DNA from: Adiantum capillus-veneris
Taxonomy: Eukaryota; Streptophyta; Polypodiopsida; Polypodiales; Pteridaceae
Length of the DNA: 64,000 nucleotides
Assembly (NCBI GenBank): GCA_014529385.2
Contig: CM043952.1
Span: 68,887,370-68,951,369, forward strand
Direction of reading: 5' to 3'
Position numbers and translations under genes: made by a program. Below are positions 36,104 to 47,593 of this stretch, in pieces. A model generated the notes under the pieces. That model was not told where the DNA came from, ran no database searches, and saw nothing but the letters and a program-made list of their open reading frames with translations. The stretch's first letter is position 1; each line of letters begins with the position of its first letter.

Positions 36104-37606
36104 ATGTCAAGCACTTTTCCTACCTTTCATTCTAAAAATGGTGAGGATGCACAAGAATTTCTGGACAATTTGGAGATGGCACACCTCATCTGTGGGAGAG
36201 ATCAAGAAGAGGTAAAGCTGCGTGCTTTTCCACTCGTTCTTAAAGGGGAGGCTAAGGCATGGTACGAGGCCTTGCAACCCCAAAACAAAACCAATTGGGA
36301 GAGGCTACATGCAATTTTTCTTGCCAAATTTGGGCAAGGAGATACTCCAGAGGGTCTTTGGAAGTGTCTACTTCAACATAAACAGGTATTCCTTGAAGAC
36401 TACCCATCTTATGAGGCCATTTTCCTTAACCTATGGGATAGATGGGAAGCTACCTTACAAAACCAAGGTGGTGTACCAAACTTTCTAAAGAAAGATAGGT
36501 TCATGGATGGCTTGTATCCAATTTTGAAGACCAAGGTAGAGTTAAAATTCCCATCAACATTTGAGGAAGCACGTGAGGTGGCCATGGTCAAATTCAAGAA
36601 GTTAAATTTTCAAGCACATAGAACAAGGGACCTAAATGAAGTCATTGAGAGGGATTCTTCACCAAGCATGGGAGCACAAGTTAGGGGCTCTCTTGCCCAA
36701 ACTTCACAAATAGGGGAAGGATCACAACAAGAGATCTTGCAAAGATTAACTCAACAACTAGAGAGTCTCACCTTAAATCTAGTGCAGGGCCTACCCCAAC
36801 AACGACAACCACGAGAAGGGAATCACAATCAACGACGTCAAGCACAAGAGTTGAGATGCTGGAATTGCAACGAAGTTGGTCATGGCATGTATAATTGCCC
36901 TCACCCTCAAAGGATTCCAGGGGACATATACCCTCCTAGACCCCCTCCGCTCATGGTGCAGCAAGAGCATGCTCAAGCCCCGCAAATTCTTCGTCGACCA
37001 CCACCACCTCCAGTAGCAAACATCCCTCCTGTCCCACCAGTGAAGGAAGAGAGAGGAATAAACGTCATAACTCTAGAAGAGGAGATAGAGGTGAGCCCTA
37101 TACATTTTGATGTTATGCCAGCAGAAAAGCGCACAAGAGCACACAACAAGGATGAAGACACAAGGAATGAAGAGTCAGAACCTGCAAGGAAGGAGAGGAA
37201 GAAAAAGTCAAAGAAGGAGGAAGGAGGCAAGAAGCAGAGGTCAAGGCGAAGGGAGATCGGCATCAACGATTTTCCATTAGGAAAGAATATGGAACCCTAC
37301 AACATCTTAGAAGATTTGCAAACTCAAAAGCCCAATATTTCTTGGCCTCAACTCCTACATCTATCACCCAAGGTGAGAAAGCACTGGTCCAAACTTGTAA
37401 GCACAAGACTCCCAAGAAAGAAAGAAAAGGTGACAGTAAAGGCATTGACTTCAAATCCACAACAAGATGTGGAACCTATTGTAGATGCTTATGTGAGGGG
37501 TAGGAAGGTATCCAATGTGTATGTTGATGGTGGAGCACAAATGTGTGTAATCACGGAAAGAGCCATGAATAGACTAGGGCTTGAAATCACTAAATCCTCT
37601 AATTGT
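36104..37606 (+). pseudogene. gag and start of protease, element 5
   Basis: The ATG at 36104 (MSSTFPTFHS) is preferred; the frame is open slightly further upstream without an ATG. The retrotransposon gag domain fits the usual pattern: FLDNLEMAHLICGRDQEEVK, LKGEAKAWYEAL, W-RLHAIFLAKFG (about 36140-36340). A single CCHC knuckle CWNCNEVGHGMYNC is at 36857-36898. A Pro-rich linker and a Lys/Glu-rich basic segment (RKERKKKSKKEEGGKK) follow. The protease begins PIVDAYVRGRKV and reaches the active-site motif VDGGAQMCVIT near 37523-37555. The frame ends at TAA 37607-37609 inside the protease domain, so this is most likely a nonsense mutation. Confidence 0.85.
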
Positions 37607-37609
37607 TAA

Positions 37610-39493
37610 GCTAGGCTGGCCAACAATGCAAGTGTGAAGTGCCTAGGGATCATCGAGAATGTAAAAGTTTCTGTATGTAATATAGATGCACGTGTGGACA
37701 TGTATGTTATGCCAGCCAAGGGGGAGGGCTATCCCATCATCCTAGGGAGGCCTTGGCTCATTGCTGTGAATGCAGATCAAAAATGGGGGCGAGGACAATT
37801 GATTCTCAAAAAGGGGCAACATGTAGTATACGATTGGCATGAAGGAAAGCAGCTCGACATCAACTATGAGACCATGGCTGATGAAGAAAGTGAAGAGAGT
37901 TTTGGCTCAAGCGACGAGGAAAGTTCAACCACTACATCCAATAGCGAAGAAGAATCATCTTTGGAGGTAATGGGAATCATCTTCAACACATCAAAAACTC
38001 CATCAATAGAGGTTGACCCAACAAAGGAGCAAACAAAGGATGACAAAGGTGACCACAAGCACTTTGAAGACTTTGAGAGGATGCTTGCAAAAGATCTTAC
38101 CCCTGAGGAGAAGCGGTCCTACATCGATATGCTCAAGAGGTATCCCAATTTGTTTATCACTGATTACTCACAAATTAGAGGTGTGGATGTTATAGAGCAT
38201 GGCATAGAATTAAAAGCAGGTACTAAACCTGTGGCTCAAAAGCTAAGGCGCCTAGGAAAAATACCACAAGAGGCACTTTTGACAGAGGTTAACCGACTCC
38301 TCAAACCTGGTTTCATTTACCCTGTGTCTAACTCTGAGTGGGTGTCCCCAATTGTAGTAACTCCTAAAAAGAACGGAAAATGGAGAGTTTGTGTTGACTA
38401 CAAACCGCTCAATGCTGCAACAAAGAGGGATCATTTTCCTCTTCCTTTCCAAGATGAAATCTTAAACGAATGTTACACAGTGTGTGATGGGTATTCAGGG
38501 TATTTTCAAATCAGAATAGCAGAAGAAGATCAGTTAAAAACCACTTTCATCACACCTTGGGGTTGCTTTGCCTATAGAGTGATGCCATTTGGGCTCACAA
38601 ATGCTCCTAGTACCTTTATAAGGTTTACAACTCTTGTCTTTCAGCCCTTCTTTGGAAAGTCAATTAGGGTTTTTATGGATGACTTCTGTATCTATAGTAG
38701 CCAAAGACTTCATTGCCAAAAAGTTGAGGAGGGGCTTAGGAGGCTTCATCAATTTGGGGGACAGCTTAATCCTGAGAAGTGTCACATTGCAGAGTCACAA
38801 GTGGTATTGCTAGGTCATGTGGTTTCTTTGCAAGGAATTCAAGTGGATCCATCAAAAGTAAATGCTCTCTTGTCACTACAACCACCAATGACAACCAAGG
38901 AGCTCATGACTTTCAACCACAAAGTAAGGTACATGTCTCGTTTCATTCACCTTCTAGCGGAAGCTATTGCACCTTTGCACAAGCTAGCAAACAAACCCAC
39001 ATTTGAATGGAGAGAGGAACACGAATTATGCTTTACTGAAGTAAAGGGTATTCTCAACTCTCTTCCAACAATAATGCCACCAAATCCAAAGGATACATAT
39101 TACATCACGCCAAGTGTAGGAATGGAGGCCATCGGTGTAGTTCTCATGCAAAAAGACCCAAAAACATGCTACATGAGGCCAGTATACTTTGCAAGCAAAG
39201 TCATGACTGCTGCAGAGAAGGGCTACACTGATATGGAGAAGGTGGTATTCACAATTATGTTTGCGGTAAGAAAGTTCCGATCATATCTCTTACCTACACC
39301 ATTTGTCATTCTCACCATGGAAAACAATTTACCATATGTTGTGCAACACGTGAGCCTCTCATCTAGGATAGCCAAATGGGTTCTAGAACTTCAAGAGTTC
39401 GAATACACTTTTCTTGTGGAAGATAGCACAAGGGAAAGTCTTGCAGACATTCTCACATACAAAGTGAGAGAAAGGAAAGAGTCACCAAAGGCA
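37610..39493 (+). pseudogene. Protease end, RT and first RNase H, element 5
   Basis: It is in the same frame as gag after the TAA. The protease ends with GYPIILGRPWLIAVNAD (about 37730), a typical retropepsin tail. RT follows: SPIVVTPKKNGKWRVCVDYK (38350 on), DGYSGYFQIRIAEEDQ, FGLTNAPSTF, and the catalytic FMDDFCIYS at about 38671-38690, with both aspartates present. Usual VDYRKLNAA is VDYKPLNAA. The RT-linked RNase H spans about 39080-39460 (YYITPSVGMEAIGVVLMQ, PVYFASKVM, AEKGYTDMEKVVF). The expected TDN-type motif is TMENN, so one catalytic Asp appears lost. TGA at 39494-39496 interrupts the frame. Confidence 0.86.
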
Positions 39494-39496
39494 TGA

Positions 39497-40310
39497 GACA
39501 AAGCTACACCACAAAATAATGAGGAGGAGATGGACAATGCACACATTTTGTGCTTTGATGGAGCTTACCGACGACAACACGATCAGGCAGCAGGGGGGGT
39601 TCTTATTCTAAGTCCACAAAGGGAAGTTCTTGTTAAGAAAGGTATCACCTTGGAAAATGTTCATTCTAATAATGAGGCTGGGTATGTCACCTTAAAGTTG
39701 GGGCTTGAAGAATGCAGAAAAATTGGCATCGAAAGACTTATAATAAGAGGTGATTCCTTACTAGTTATTAGGCAAATCCAAGGGATATGGAAGTGCAAGA
39801 ACCCTACTCTAGTGGAGTGGCTTAGACATGTGAAGGCTTTGATAAAGAACTTTGAAGCTACACAGGTACAGCATGTTGTGAGAACCCTCAACAAGGAAGC
39901 AGATTATCTCGCGAATGAGAAACTTCAGATCATGGTGGGAGGTGTGAAGCTCTACGAACCAAAGTACCAAGGCCAAGAGGAATTGAAGGACATCATATTT
40001 TTCCTCCAAACTGGTGAGTGCCCTAAACACTTGGATAAAGTGCAAAGGCATAGGTTGGTAAAAAAGGCAACTCCTTACCAACTCATAGGAGATGATCTGT
40101 ATCATAAAGGGAAAGATTTGGTGCTAAGAAGGGTGCCCTCTGTTCAAGAAATAGAGAAAATCCTCTTTTCATGCCATGATGATGTCTGTGGGGGTCATTT
40201 TTCTCATGATATTACAAACAGGAAGATTTTACAAGCAGGGTTTGTTTGGCCAAGTCTACACCGTGATGTCCAGCATTGGTGTAAGTCATGCAAAGGTTGT
40301 AGATTGCTGG
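39497..40310 (+). pseudogene. Second (archaeal-type) RNase H and integrase zinc finger, element 5
   Basis: It stays in the same frame after the TGA. The second RNase H is clear: LCFDGAYRRQHDQAAGGVLI (first catalytic Asp), SNNEAGYVTLKLGLEEC (catalytic Glu), RLIIRGDSLLVIRQIQG (second Asp), and VRTLNKEADYLANE (final acidic position). All four positions are retained. The integrase finger follows at about 40160-40310, with HFSHDITNRKILQAGFVWPS and CKSCKGC. A frameshift at about 40309 moves the rest to another frame. Confidence 0.84.
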
Positions 40311-41400
40311 AAATCGACGACTCACTTATGAACCTCGAGTTCCAATAATTTCGTATGGTCCTTCTGAGAAGTGGGGTGTGGATGCAATAGGCCCCTTACC
40401 TCGCACATCTACCGGGAAGGTCTTCATCATTGTGGGAGTAGATTACATGACACGATGGGCGGAGGCAACAAGTACAACACGAATTACAGCCGAGGAGGTA
40501 TCAAAATTTATCTTTGATCACATATGCAGTAGATTCGGCACACCATTAGAGATTTTGTCAGATCGTGGTCCAGGGTTTAGAGCAGAGCTCCTAGATAATC
40601 TTTTGGCAAAGTTAAAAGTCAAACATTTGCATTCTACACCTTACTACCCTCAGTGCAATGGGTTGGTTGAAAAGGTGAATGGAATGATATGTAAGATCAT
40701 TTCTAAGCAGGTTGCAGATCGACCAAACGACTGGGATCGTCATTTGACCGCAGCTCTATGGGCATACAGGACATCTTTCAAGGTATCCACTCAATTTACT
40801 CCTTTTCATTTGGTATATGGACAGGAGGCACTCCTTCCTATTGAGGTGGAGATTGCAAGCCTACGCATTCTCTCACGGGGAGCAAAGAGGCCAAAAGAAG
40901 CTTTGCAGGAACGAATTTTAGATCTTCAACGACTTGAGCTTGATAGAGAAGAGTCCATCGACTATTACATTGCCCAAGCCACAAGCCAAAGGGACAAAAT
41001 CAACAAGAAGCTCAAGGGGAAAGGATTGAAGGAAGGTATGTTGGTTCTTCGCTATGATAACCGACTTGATACTCGACTTGACAAAAAGTTTTTGCAAAGA
41101 TGGGAGGGACCTTTCATGATAAAAACAAAGTTTGGGAATGGTAGTTACAGATTAGCAGATTTATCAGGAAAACTCCACAAGACCAGAGTCAATGGATGGA
41201 GATTAAAGCCCTACTTTCAACGTATCAATCCGTTGATAGGAAGTCATCTACCTACATCGTCTAAGCTCCAAATTGGCATGGCTCCCTTCGGCTTGGCAAA
41301 TGCTCCACCTATTTTTAAAGCTTTGATGTGCAAAGAAGAACCAGCCTTGGAATCTCAACATACCGAAGGCAACCCTCCCATCTCCGATTTATGGGATTGA
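40310..41400 (+). pseudogene. Integrase core and C-terminus, element 5
   Basis: It resumes in the new frame with RRLTYEPRVPIISYGPSEKW. The DDE core is intact: VDAIGPLP … VGVDYMTRWAEAT (first Asp), LSDRGPGF (second Asp), PYYPQCNGLVEKVNGMI (Glu). AALWAYRTSFK, TPFHLVYGQEALLPIEVE and the C-terminal RWEGPFMIKTKFGNGSYRLAD follow. There is no chromodomain. The tail LQIGMAPFGLANAPPIFKAL resembles an RT scrap, perhaps derived from a template switch. The frame ends at 41400. Confidence 0.84.
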
Positions 41401-41461
41401 GGTAATGAAAAGCAGGTCTAATGGAGTAAAAGAGTGTATATCACTCCTCCTTTTTTAGAAA

Positions 41462-41467
41462 AATAAG

Positions 41468-41498
<31 letters not shown>

Positions 41499-41502
41499 AA
41501 AA
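41462..41502. repeat. A-rich tract between pol and 3' LTR of element 5
   Basis: About 40 bases of nearly pure A/G follow the pol stop. A short T-run precedes it. It lies upstream of the polypurine tract and is probably non-coding spacer. Confidence 0.6.
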
Positions 41503-41540
41503 ACTCTTTTGTTTCATCTAGGAGCATGAATGATCCTAGA

Positions 41541-41554
41541 TGAAGGGGGAGGGC
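41541..41554 (+). other. Polypurine tract of element 5
   Basis: GAAGGGGGAGGGC precedes the presumed LTR start TGAGTAGCG by six bases. Confidence 0.6.
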
Positions 41555-41558
41555 TAAT

Positions 41559-42936
41559 ATGAGTAGCGTTAAATGGTAACCGTGCATTTGCACTACATTT
41601 TTACTCAAATGTATATATTTTTTATCAAAGTTTTAACCTAGTGTTCATTCTCTCTTTCCGTAATAGCCTTTTTCCATACAAACACCTTACCCTTCTCAGA
41701 TCTTTATGCATCTACATCATATTTCTCTCTTCATGCTAAATGTAAATAGTAAACTTAATTCTACTCTCCTAGTTTTTTACTGTATATTCTTTTAACTAAT
41801 TACTTTTACTAATTTAAATAGCTATCTACATCCCATAATTTGTAAATAAATAATTTATGGGCACTTATCTTACCCATCTTCTCTCAAGGGTAGGATTAAC
41901 CTTGTAGGCCTTCCCTTCCCCACCACTATGTGACCCAAGTCTTGGATCATTTACTTGTGCTGGTCAACAAATCTTAAATATAATGTATATCCCCAATAAA
42001 TCAAACTTTATTGGAGCCCACCTCATTTGTTTAAGGTGGATTCTCTTTTGAAAAAGCATGCTACACCTTGGATGCATGCTAAAGGGGCCCTACAAGGAGA
42101 CTTTGTTCAAAAGGTGTTTTGGATGCATCTTGAACGCCTTAGCTCGTGGGTATACTTGAGGAACACTCCAAAATCAGCTTAAACACTTTGAGAAGGTCAA
42201 CTTTGCCTTTTACAACACCCAATTCTGAGTTACAGGCTGAAAGTTATGGTGAAAACAAGGTGCTGCGGACACTGTTACTGCAGGTCAAAGTTACAATCAG
42301 GTAAACCACAAAGGTGAAAAGTTTTCTTGACTTATTCAACATTCTAAAATACCAATGGGGAGTTAAAAAACCACTTGCATGTGGAGGGGTCGGCTCAAGA
42401 TGCTTCCAAAGACACAACAAACAAGATGGGGACACTCTGCAGGGGCCACTGGAGGGACATCATGGTGGGGCCCACATACATTATCAACCCTTATGGAGCC
42501 TCCATGACCTAAAAGGCTATTTTTAATGAAAAAATAAGTCCCTTATTTGCATAATTGAAGGAATGGTCAAAAGGGAACCTAACTATGGTTAATTACCTAC
42601 CCTAGTCAAGTTTAACCTAACCCAAGGTCTTGTACAGCTATAAAAAGGCCCTTTGGCAAGCACAAAAACACACACACCTACTCCATTGCTGCAAATAATC
42701 TCCTCTAAGGTTAGGGAAGCCCTAATCTCTCTCTCCTCTTGTCTCCCTATCCATTTCCTAAGCTCGCTATCATAAGCGGCACCATAGAGAGAGCATCAAT
42801 ATGCTATTGCTACCATTCTCTTGCAAACATTTCTCTTATCATACTCATCCCTAAATAAGGATTGTAGATTCTATAAGAGAGCAAGGATATCAAGTTCAAT
42901 GATCTATCTCATGGTTTGATCAACAAATTGTTGCAA
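41559..42936 (+). repeat. 3' LTR of element 5, about 1.4 kb, boundaries tentative
   Basis: It starts TGAGTAGCG after the polypurine tract and probably ends …AAATTGTTGCA at 42936. A good TATA box, GCTATAAAAAGGCCC, lies at 42640-42655, followed by the start of a transcript-like leader. The 5' partner is missing, so the ends rest on TG…CA rules and the tract only. Confidence 0.55.
42640..42655 (+). promoter_or_regulatory. TATA box of element 5 LTR
   Basis: CTATAAAAAGGCCC matches the plant consensus closely. Transcription should start some 30 bases downstream, near the CACAAAAACACACAC stretch. Confidence 0.6.
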
Positions 42937-43382
42937 TTGGGGTGTCGTCGTCACACTTTTGCTCTAAACGCATGTAAAATTGGTAAGCGTATCTTGGCAG
43001 CTTCTCATATTTTGTGCTCATTGGGTTGCTTGTTTGTTGAGAAAGTTTTTGTGCACCATGGTGTCTATTTGCTTGGCTTCTCTCCTTATGTTTTGTGTAA
43101 GTAAGTCTTGGGGCTGCATAGATGGAGAAGAGCTCTCTATGCATGCCGCCTTATGTGTGTAAGTAGTCTCTTCTTTTGGGAAAGGAAAGGAGTTGTCAAG
43201 TATTTGTGCATTATGGTGTTTTGAGTTTTGAGGTTTTGTGCTTGTTTTTCTTAGAAGTATATGAGCACTAATATGGTGAAGGTCAATCTTTGCATGTGAG
43301 TTTGTGCAGTGTTCAAAGGGATTGCTTAAGGAGTGTGTGTTGAATGGTTGAAGGGCATTCTGTGTTGAAGCACATAAGGAAG

Positions 43383-43423
<41 letters not shown>

Positions 43424-43559
43424 GTTTGTTTTGGTTTCCTTCTTTCTCCATAAAAGAGGGTGGTGCCCCTAAAAAATATGCATGTGTAGGGTCTCACGGA
43501 GTGGTTGTCTGGTGGGAGCCTTGAGTTGAGCCCCATCTCAAAAAATCCGCTCTCACCAA
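42937..43559. other. Unassigned stretch with (TG)n between elements 5 and 6
   Basis: There is no protein homology. It begins ATTGGGGTGTCGTCGTCAC, which resembles a primer binding site directly after the LTR end. A TG microsatellite lies at about 43387-43423. The open frames across it are short and probably meaningless. Confidence 0.35.
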
Positions 43560-44460
43560 GGTAGAGCTGCTAAATTAGTTCCCACCGCATTGACAGCTAC
43601 TATATTAACATCAGGGTTTTCTCGTTGCAAGGAAGTGTCCGCATCCATAAAGCCAGTTCCAAATGGAGTGGAAGTTACAGCCCACTCCTACATTCTTCGC
43701 CTCCAGTGCGCAGCTGTGGAATCCTCTTGCAGTCTGCCACCACTGATCAAAGACGATGTCAGAGCAGGAGGTGGTGTGCAAAGTAGGACTTCCTCCCGTC
43801 CTTGATTTTGGCTCGATGTCCCTGCAGTGGACATCTCCTGTGAACTAGAGGCTACCACTGCAGTAGAAACACCAGCCACATCCAATACTTGAGCCGCTGT
43901 TTGAGACCCACCCTCAACAGGCATTGCGGCACTTAGAGCCTGTGCCGACGGCGTAGTATTGCGTGAAAGAAATCGATCATCCTCGAAGTGGCACAAAGGG
44001 TGAAGGTAAAGAGGAAAAACTTATTGCAAGGGAAACACCAATGTAAGCATTTTCTTGACCTTGGTATTCATTGGGGTACTGGGCCACATCTTTCCTACCA
44101 CTCATTGACATTATGCTAGCAATCGTTCTCTGACAATCGCTGCCCAAGCCACTGTCCCAAAGTTGGCTGAATGCAATACATTATGTGTTTTAGCAGAAAT
44201 TGTGTAGGTTTTGGCTTGCAACCAAATTGCCTCCAAGAACCAGCAATAGGCATCTCTTATCATTGCATTAGTGAGCCCTGACAACTTATATTTGCCCTTC
44301 ATTTTTAAGCCAAAATCCAGCTCTGCCTCTATAGTAGGAATAACATGTGACGCGCGCACAACACCATCGCTAAACAGGCAACAACATCTTGAAATTCTTT
44401 CAGTTTGTTGTCAATTGAATCTGTTAATTGTTGACCTGCACCATATCCCCAAGAGCTAAC
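43560..44460 (-). pseudogene. Extra open stretches downstream of integrase, element 6
   Basis: Two minus-strand blocks lie beyond the integrase. One (44111-44359) reads IEAELDFGLKMKGKYKLSGL and AYCWFLEAIWLQAKTYTIS. The other (43688-43996) is Ser/Ala/Thr-rich without stops for 100 codons (AAMPVEGGSQTAAQVLDVAG). I recognise no family. They could be an additional gene carried downstream of pol, as some Ty3 elements have, or unrelated DNA. Stops separate the blocks. Confidence 0.3.
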
Positions 44461-44558
44461 TGCTCGATCAAAGCCGTGGCTTGCGAGTGAAGAGGAATAC
44501 CCTATCAATCAAGGTTGGCGAAGACGTGCAGCCGCAAATCCTGCAACCATGCGTCCAC

Positions 44559-46262
44559 TCATCTGAGAGCCAGTTGTTGCACAGGAGTAAACAAAATACA
44601 CTGTAACAAGGAGGCCATCATGGTGTCAAAGGCACACAGAAGGAAAGAAGAACACAGAAGCGCAACCTTGAGAAAGCCCTGCAAATAGTGCGAGCAAAGT
44701 ATAAGGTATCCACTGCATACACGAAACCACTCACAAAGAGTTCTCAAAATAGGGCGTGCCACTGTGTCGCAACCATCATAGCCCTTTTCTCGCTTTTTGA
44801 GATTGCATGCTAAATGATCCCCAATCATGATTAAGGTGACTTTTTGCTCTTGTACCACAGCAAAGGGGCACTGAATCGAGGTAGGTGAAAAATAATGGCA
44901 CAATTGGAACCCATTCACTGGCACAGAAATCACCTCCCCCCGCAAGTCAGCCAAATAAAAGGAGGTAGGCCCACATGACTTAAAAATCCAGGACGGCCCC
45001 GACCACTGTAATTTCAGCTTCCCGGCCATCTTCCCAAGGCGGGAATTAAATACAAGAACCAACTGGCCCTGTAAAAATTACAGAGATTTAGGGCGATCCA
45101 ACCATTTCTTTCACCGGGATTGCAAGTCTTGCAACATCGCAAAACTACACAATTTCTCTTCATCTAATTCCTACAAAACATCCAAACGATAAACAATGGA
45201 ATCTTCCAGAAGGAGCCTATCCACAATGAGCATCCACAAACTCGGAACCACATGCTCCACTGGGATCATTGCCTCCATTCTAAATGCCAATTTGAAAGGA
45301 GTTATTCTTGAACAATAGTCCCATAATGCGGAAGGAAGTTTGACATCCCAATCCGTTCTATGCAAATTAACTAGCTTTGTCAAGATACAAACCAATTTCT
45401 TATTAGTTGATTCAGCCTGCCCATTCGCCTAAGGGTAATACGGAGAATATTTCCTGTGTAACACAAAATAAAATTGTAACATTCTCTCCATCACCTTACT
45501 CAAGAAATGGCTGCCTTGATCAGTAACCAACTCGATAGGACAACCATATCTGGAAAAAATATCCTTATATAAGCACCCAGCAACAGAAACCGCTGTATTA
45601 TTTTTCAAAGGCCATGCTTCCACCCATTTAGTTGCATAATCCATGGCCGTCAAAATATACCTATTAACATTGTTATCTACTACTAGTTTAAAAGGCCCAA
45701 TAAAATCCAATCCTTATTTCTGAAAAGACTCCAAGGGTAATACTGGCTGCAAAGGCATTCTTGACATTTTAGTAGGTTGCCCCAACCACTGACACACATC
45801 ACAATGTTGTACAAAACCCCTTGCATCTTGAAACAATTTTGGCCACCATAATCCAGATTGTAGCACTTTCCTTGCCATGATCAAAGTTGCAAAGTGGCGT
45901 CGTGCAATGCGTTATGACCCTCCTCCAGAACAGATCCTTGTTCCTATGGTAGGACACATCTTAGCAGGACACCCACTATTGTGCGGCGATAATACAACTT
46001 CCCCATAACAATCTCAAAATTCGGGCTTCGAATAGCGATCAGGTGCTTTTGATGTCTGGACAAGAATGAAGCCATTTCTCCACTGTCGAGAAAATGGAAC
46101 ATCTCCTCATACCAGGTCCAGGAAATGTTGGGGATCATCCTAGTTGATTGCGTAACTGTAAGCTCATCTGTAACTGCTCCTCTCAAAAAGAGAGATGCAT
46201 TCGAAAATTCATCAGCAACCCCCGTCGGTGGCTCGCTAGAATCTAGCCTGGACAGGTAATCA
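44559..46262 (-). pseudogene. Integrase of element 6
   Basis: The N-terminal region is at about 46270-45790, with frameshifts and a probable HHCC finger near 45790-45860 (C-D-V-C-Q type, in pieces). The core (45429-45710) has MDFIGPFKLV, the first catalytic Asp in AMDYATKWVEAWPL, and the second in LVTDQGSHF. The Glu-containing motif ANGQAESTNKK follows at about 45390-45430, just after a TAG that replaces Gln (PYYP*ANGQ). The core ends SALWDYCSRITPFKLAF. The C-terminal segment (44880-45062) is LQWSGPSWIFKSCGPTSFYL. No chromodomain follows. Confidence 0.75.
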
Positions 46263-46860
46263 GGCCGCATGCTGAGCTCCAGGATGATGTATCACCTCAA
46301 CATCAAATTTTTGTAACAAGATCACCCATCGAGCTAATCTTCCCGTCAAATTCTATTAGCACATTAGGTATAAAAGAGCCGAATGATCCACATGAAAGAA
46401 AAACCGCGGGCCCAACAGATAATGATGGAACATTTTCACCGAGTAAATCATCCCTAGACATTCTCTTTCTGTTACTGAATATTTTTTTTCCGTGGATGAC
46501 AATCTTTTGCTGGCATAATAGACAGGCCAAAGCCACCCTTGAGTTTGTTCCTACATCAGCACACTGCCAATAGCCCTGTCAGAAGCATCCACAAAAACAT
46601 GAAAATCCTGACCCCAATTCGGAGGGATCATGATCGGAGCTTTGGACAACTGAATTTTTAATCTCCCAAAGGCCAGATCACATTCTTGCATCCATTCAAA
46701 AATCTTGGCATGTGTTGCCTGATTAATAGGGATTGCCAAATGTGCAACAAACCGCAAATGCCTCCCATGCCAACAAGCTTGGCCCAGAAATACTGCACAC
46801 TGCTTCGAATTCGTCAGCATAGGTGCTTCCATAATTGCTGCTATTTTATCCGGATCCACT
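46262..46860 (-). pseudogene. RNase H of element 6
   Basis: It begins MDPDKIAAIMEAPMLTNSKQ (connection), then FHVFVDASDRAIGSVLMQ at about 46550-46600 with the first catalytic Asp. A frameshift follows (46303-46536), and the ADYLSRLD-type end (PDYLSRLDSSEPP) is at about 46220-46270. The middle acidic residues are not read in one frame. Confidence 0.7.
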
Positions 46861-46879
46861 GAAATGTCATCCTAAAAAA

Positions 46880-47593
46880 TTACATGACCCAATAATCTCT
46901 CACTTCACAGTGTGAATGCACATTTTAGAGGATTTAAACTAAATTTCACCTCTCTACTTTTCATAAAACATAATTGCAATTGCTTCAAATGCTCTAATTG
47001 CGCTCCAAAGACACTGAAATCATTCACAAATATTCATATAAAATCTGTCAAATAGGGACCAAAAATTTGAAACACATCCCTTTGAAACATTGAAGGCGCA
47101 TTGCGTAATCCAAACCACATTACTGTGCATGCGAAAACACACCATACTATAATAAAAGTTGTTTTAGCCTGATCAACTACAGCCATCCAATTTGGTTATA
47201 TCCACTGAACCCATCCAGAAAAGAATACATCTCGTGCCTTGCCACATCATCCAAAATAGAATCCAGAAATGGAAGCAAAAAAGGGTCTGGAACGATAGCT
47301 GCATTCAGCTTCCTGTAATCCACACAGATGTGAATTTTCTTGTTTTTCTTTGGTACCACCACAATAGGAGAAATCCATTCGGGATTGTCAATAACGGTGA
47401 TAAAACCCACCCACAACAAGCGATCAATTTCCACCTTCACTTGCTTTGCCACATTTGGATTCATCCCATATGAATGATGCTTCACCAGCACTTCATCTGG
47501 TTTTAAATGAATTATATGTTGATAAAACTTTGGATCCAATTCTTTCATGTTGGCGTACTCCCATGCAAAAACATCCTTGAATTCTGTCAACAA
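46880..47593 (-). pseudogene. Reverse transcriptase of element 6
   Basis: The N-terminal block 47177-47593 reads EFKDVFAWEY, PEWISPIVVVPKKNKK, CVDYRKLNAAIVPDPF and DGFSGYNQI. It then shifts frame to VVDQAKTTFI, MWFGLRNAPSMFQRDV (about 47050-47130). The catalytic segment reads FVNDFSVFG near 47005-47030: the usual first Asp of the DD pair is Asn, so polymerase activity would be lost. Confidence 0.78.

Larger units (their letters stand above)
35787..42936 (+). mobile_element. Element 5: Tat-like Ty3 retrotransposon with dual RNase H, 5' end lost
   Basis: One gag-pol frame runs from 36104 to 41400, interrupted only by a TAA (37607), a TGA (39494) and one frameshift (about 40309). The order is gag, protease, RT, RNase H, a second RNase H, integrase, polypurine tract, 3' LTR. 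The extra RNase H between the RT-linked one and integrase is the known hallmark of the Tat clade. No 5' LTR or primer site is found between the element 4 LTR stub (35786) and gag. The element is 5' truncated. Confidence 0.82.

Noticed and set aside
36857-36898. Host zinc-knuckle protein gene
   Set aside because: The motif sits between a retrotransposon gag domain and a retropepsin in one frame, so it is element 5 nucleocapsid.
37607-37609. Programmed stop-codon readthrough between gag and pol of element 5
   Set aside because: The TAA falls inside the protease domain just after the active-site segment, not at the gag-pro border, and a second stop and a frameshift occur downstream. A nonsense mutation is simpler.
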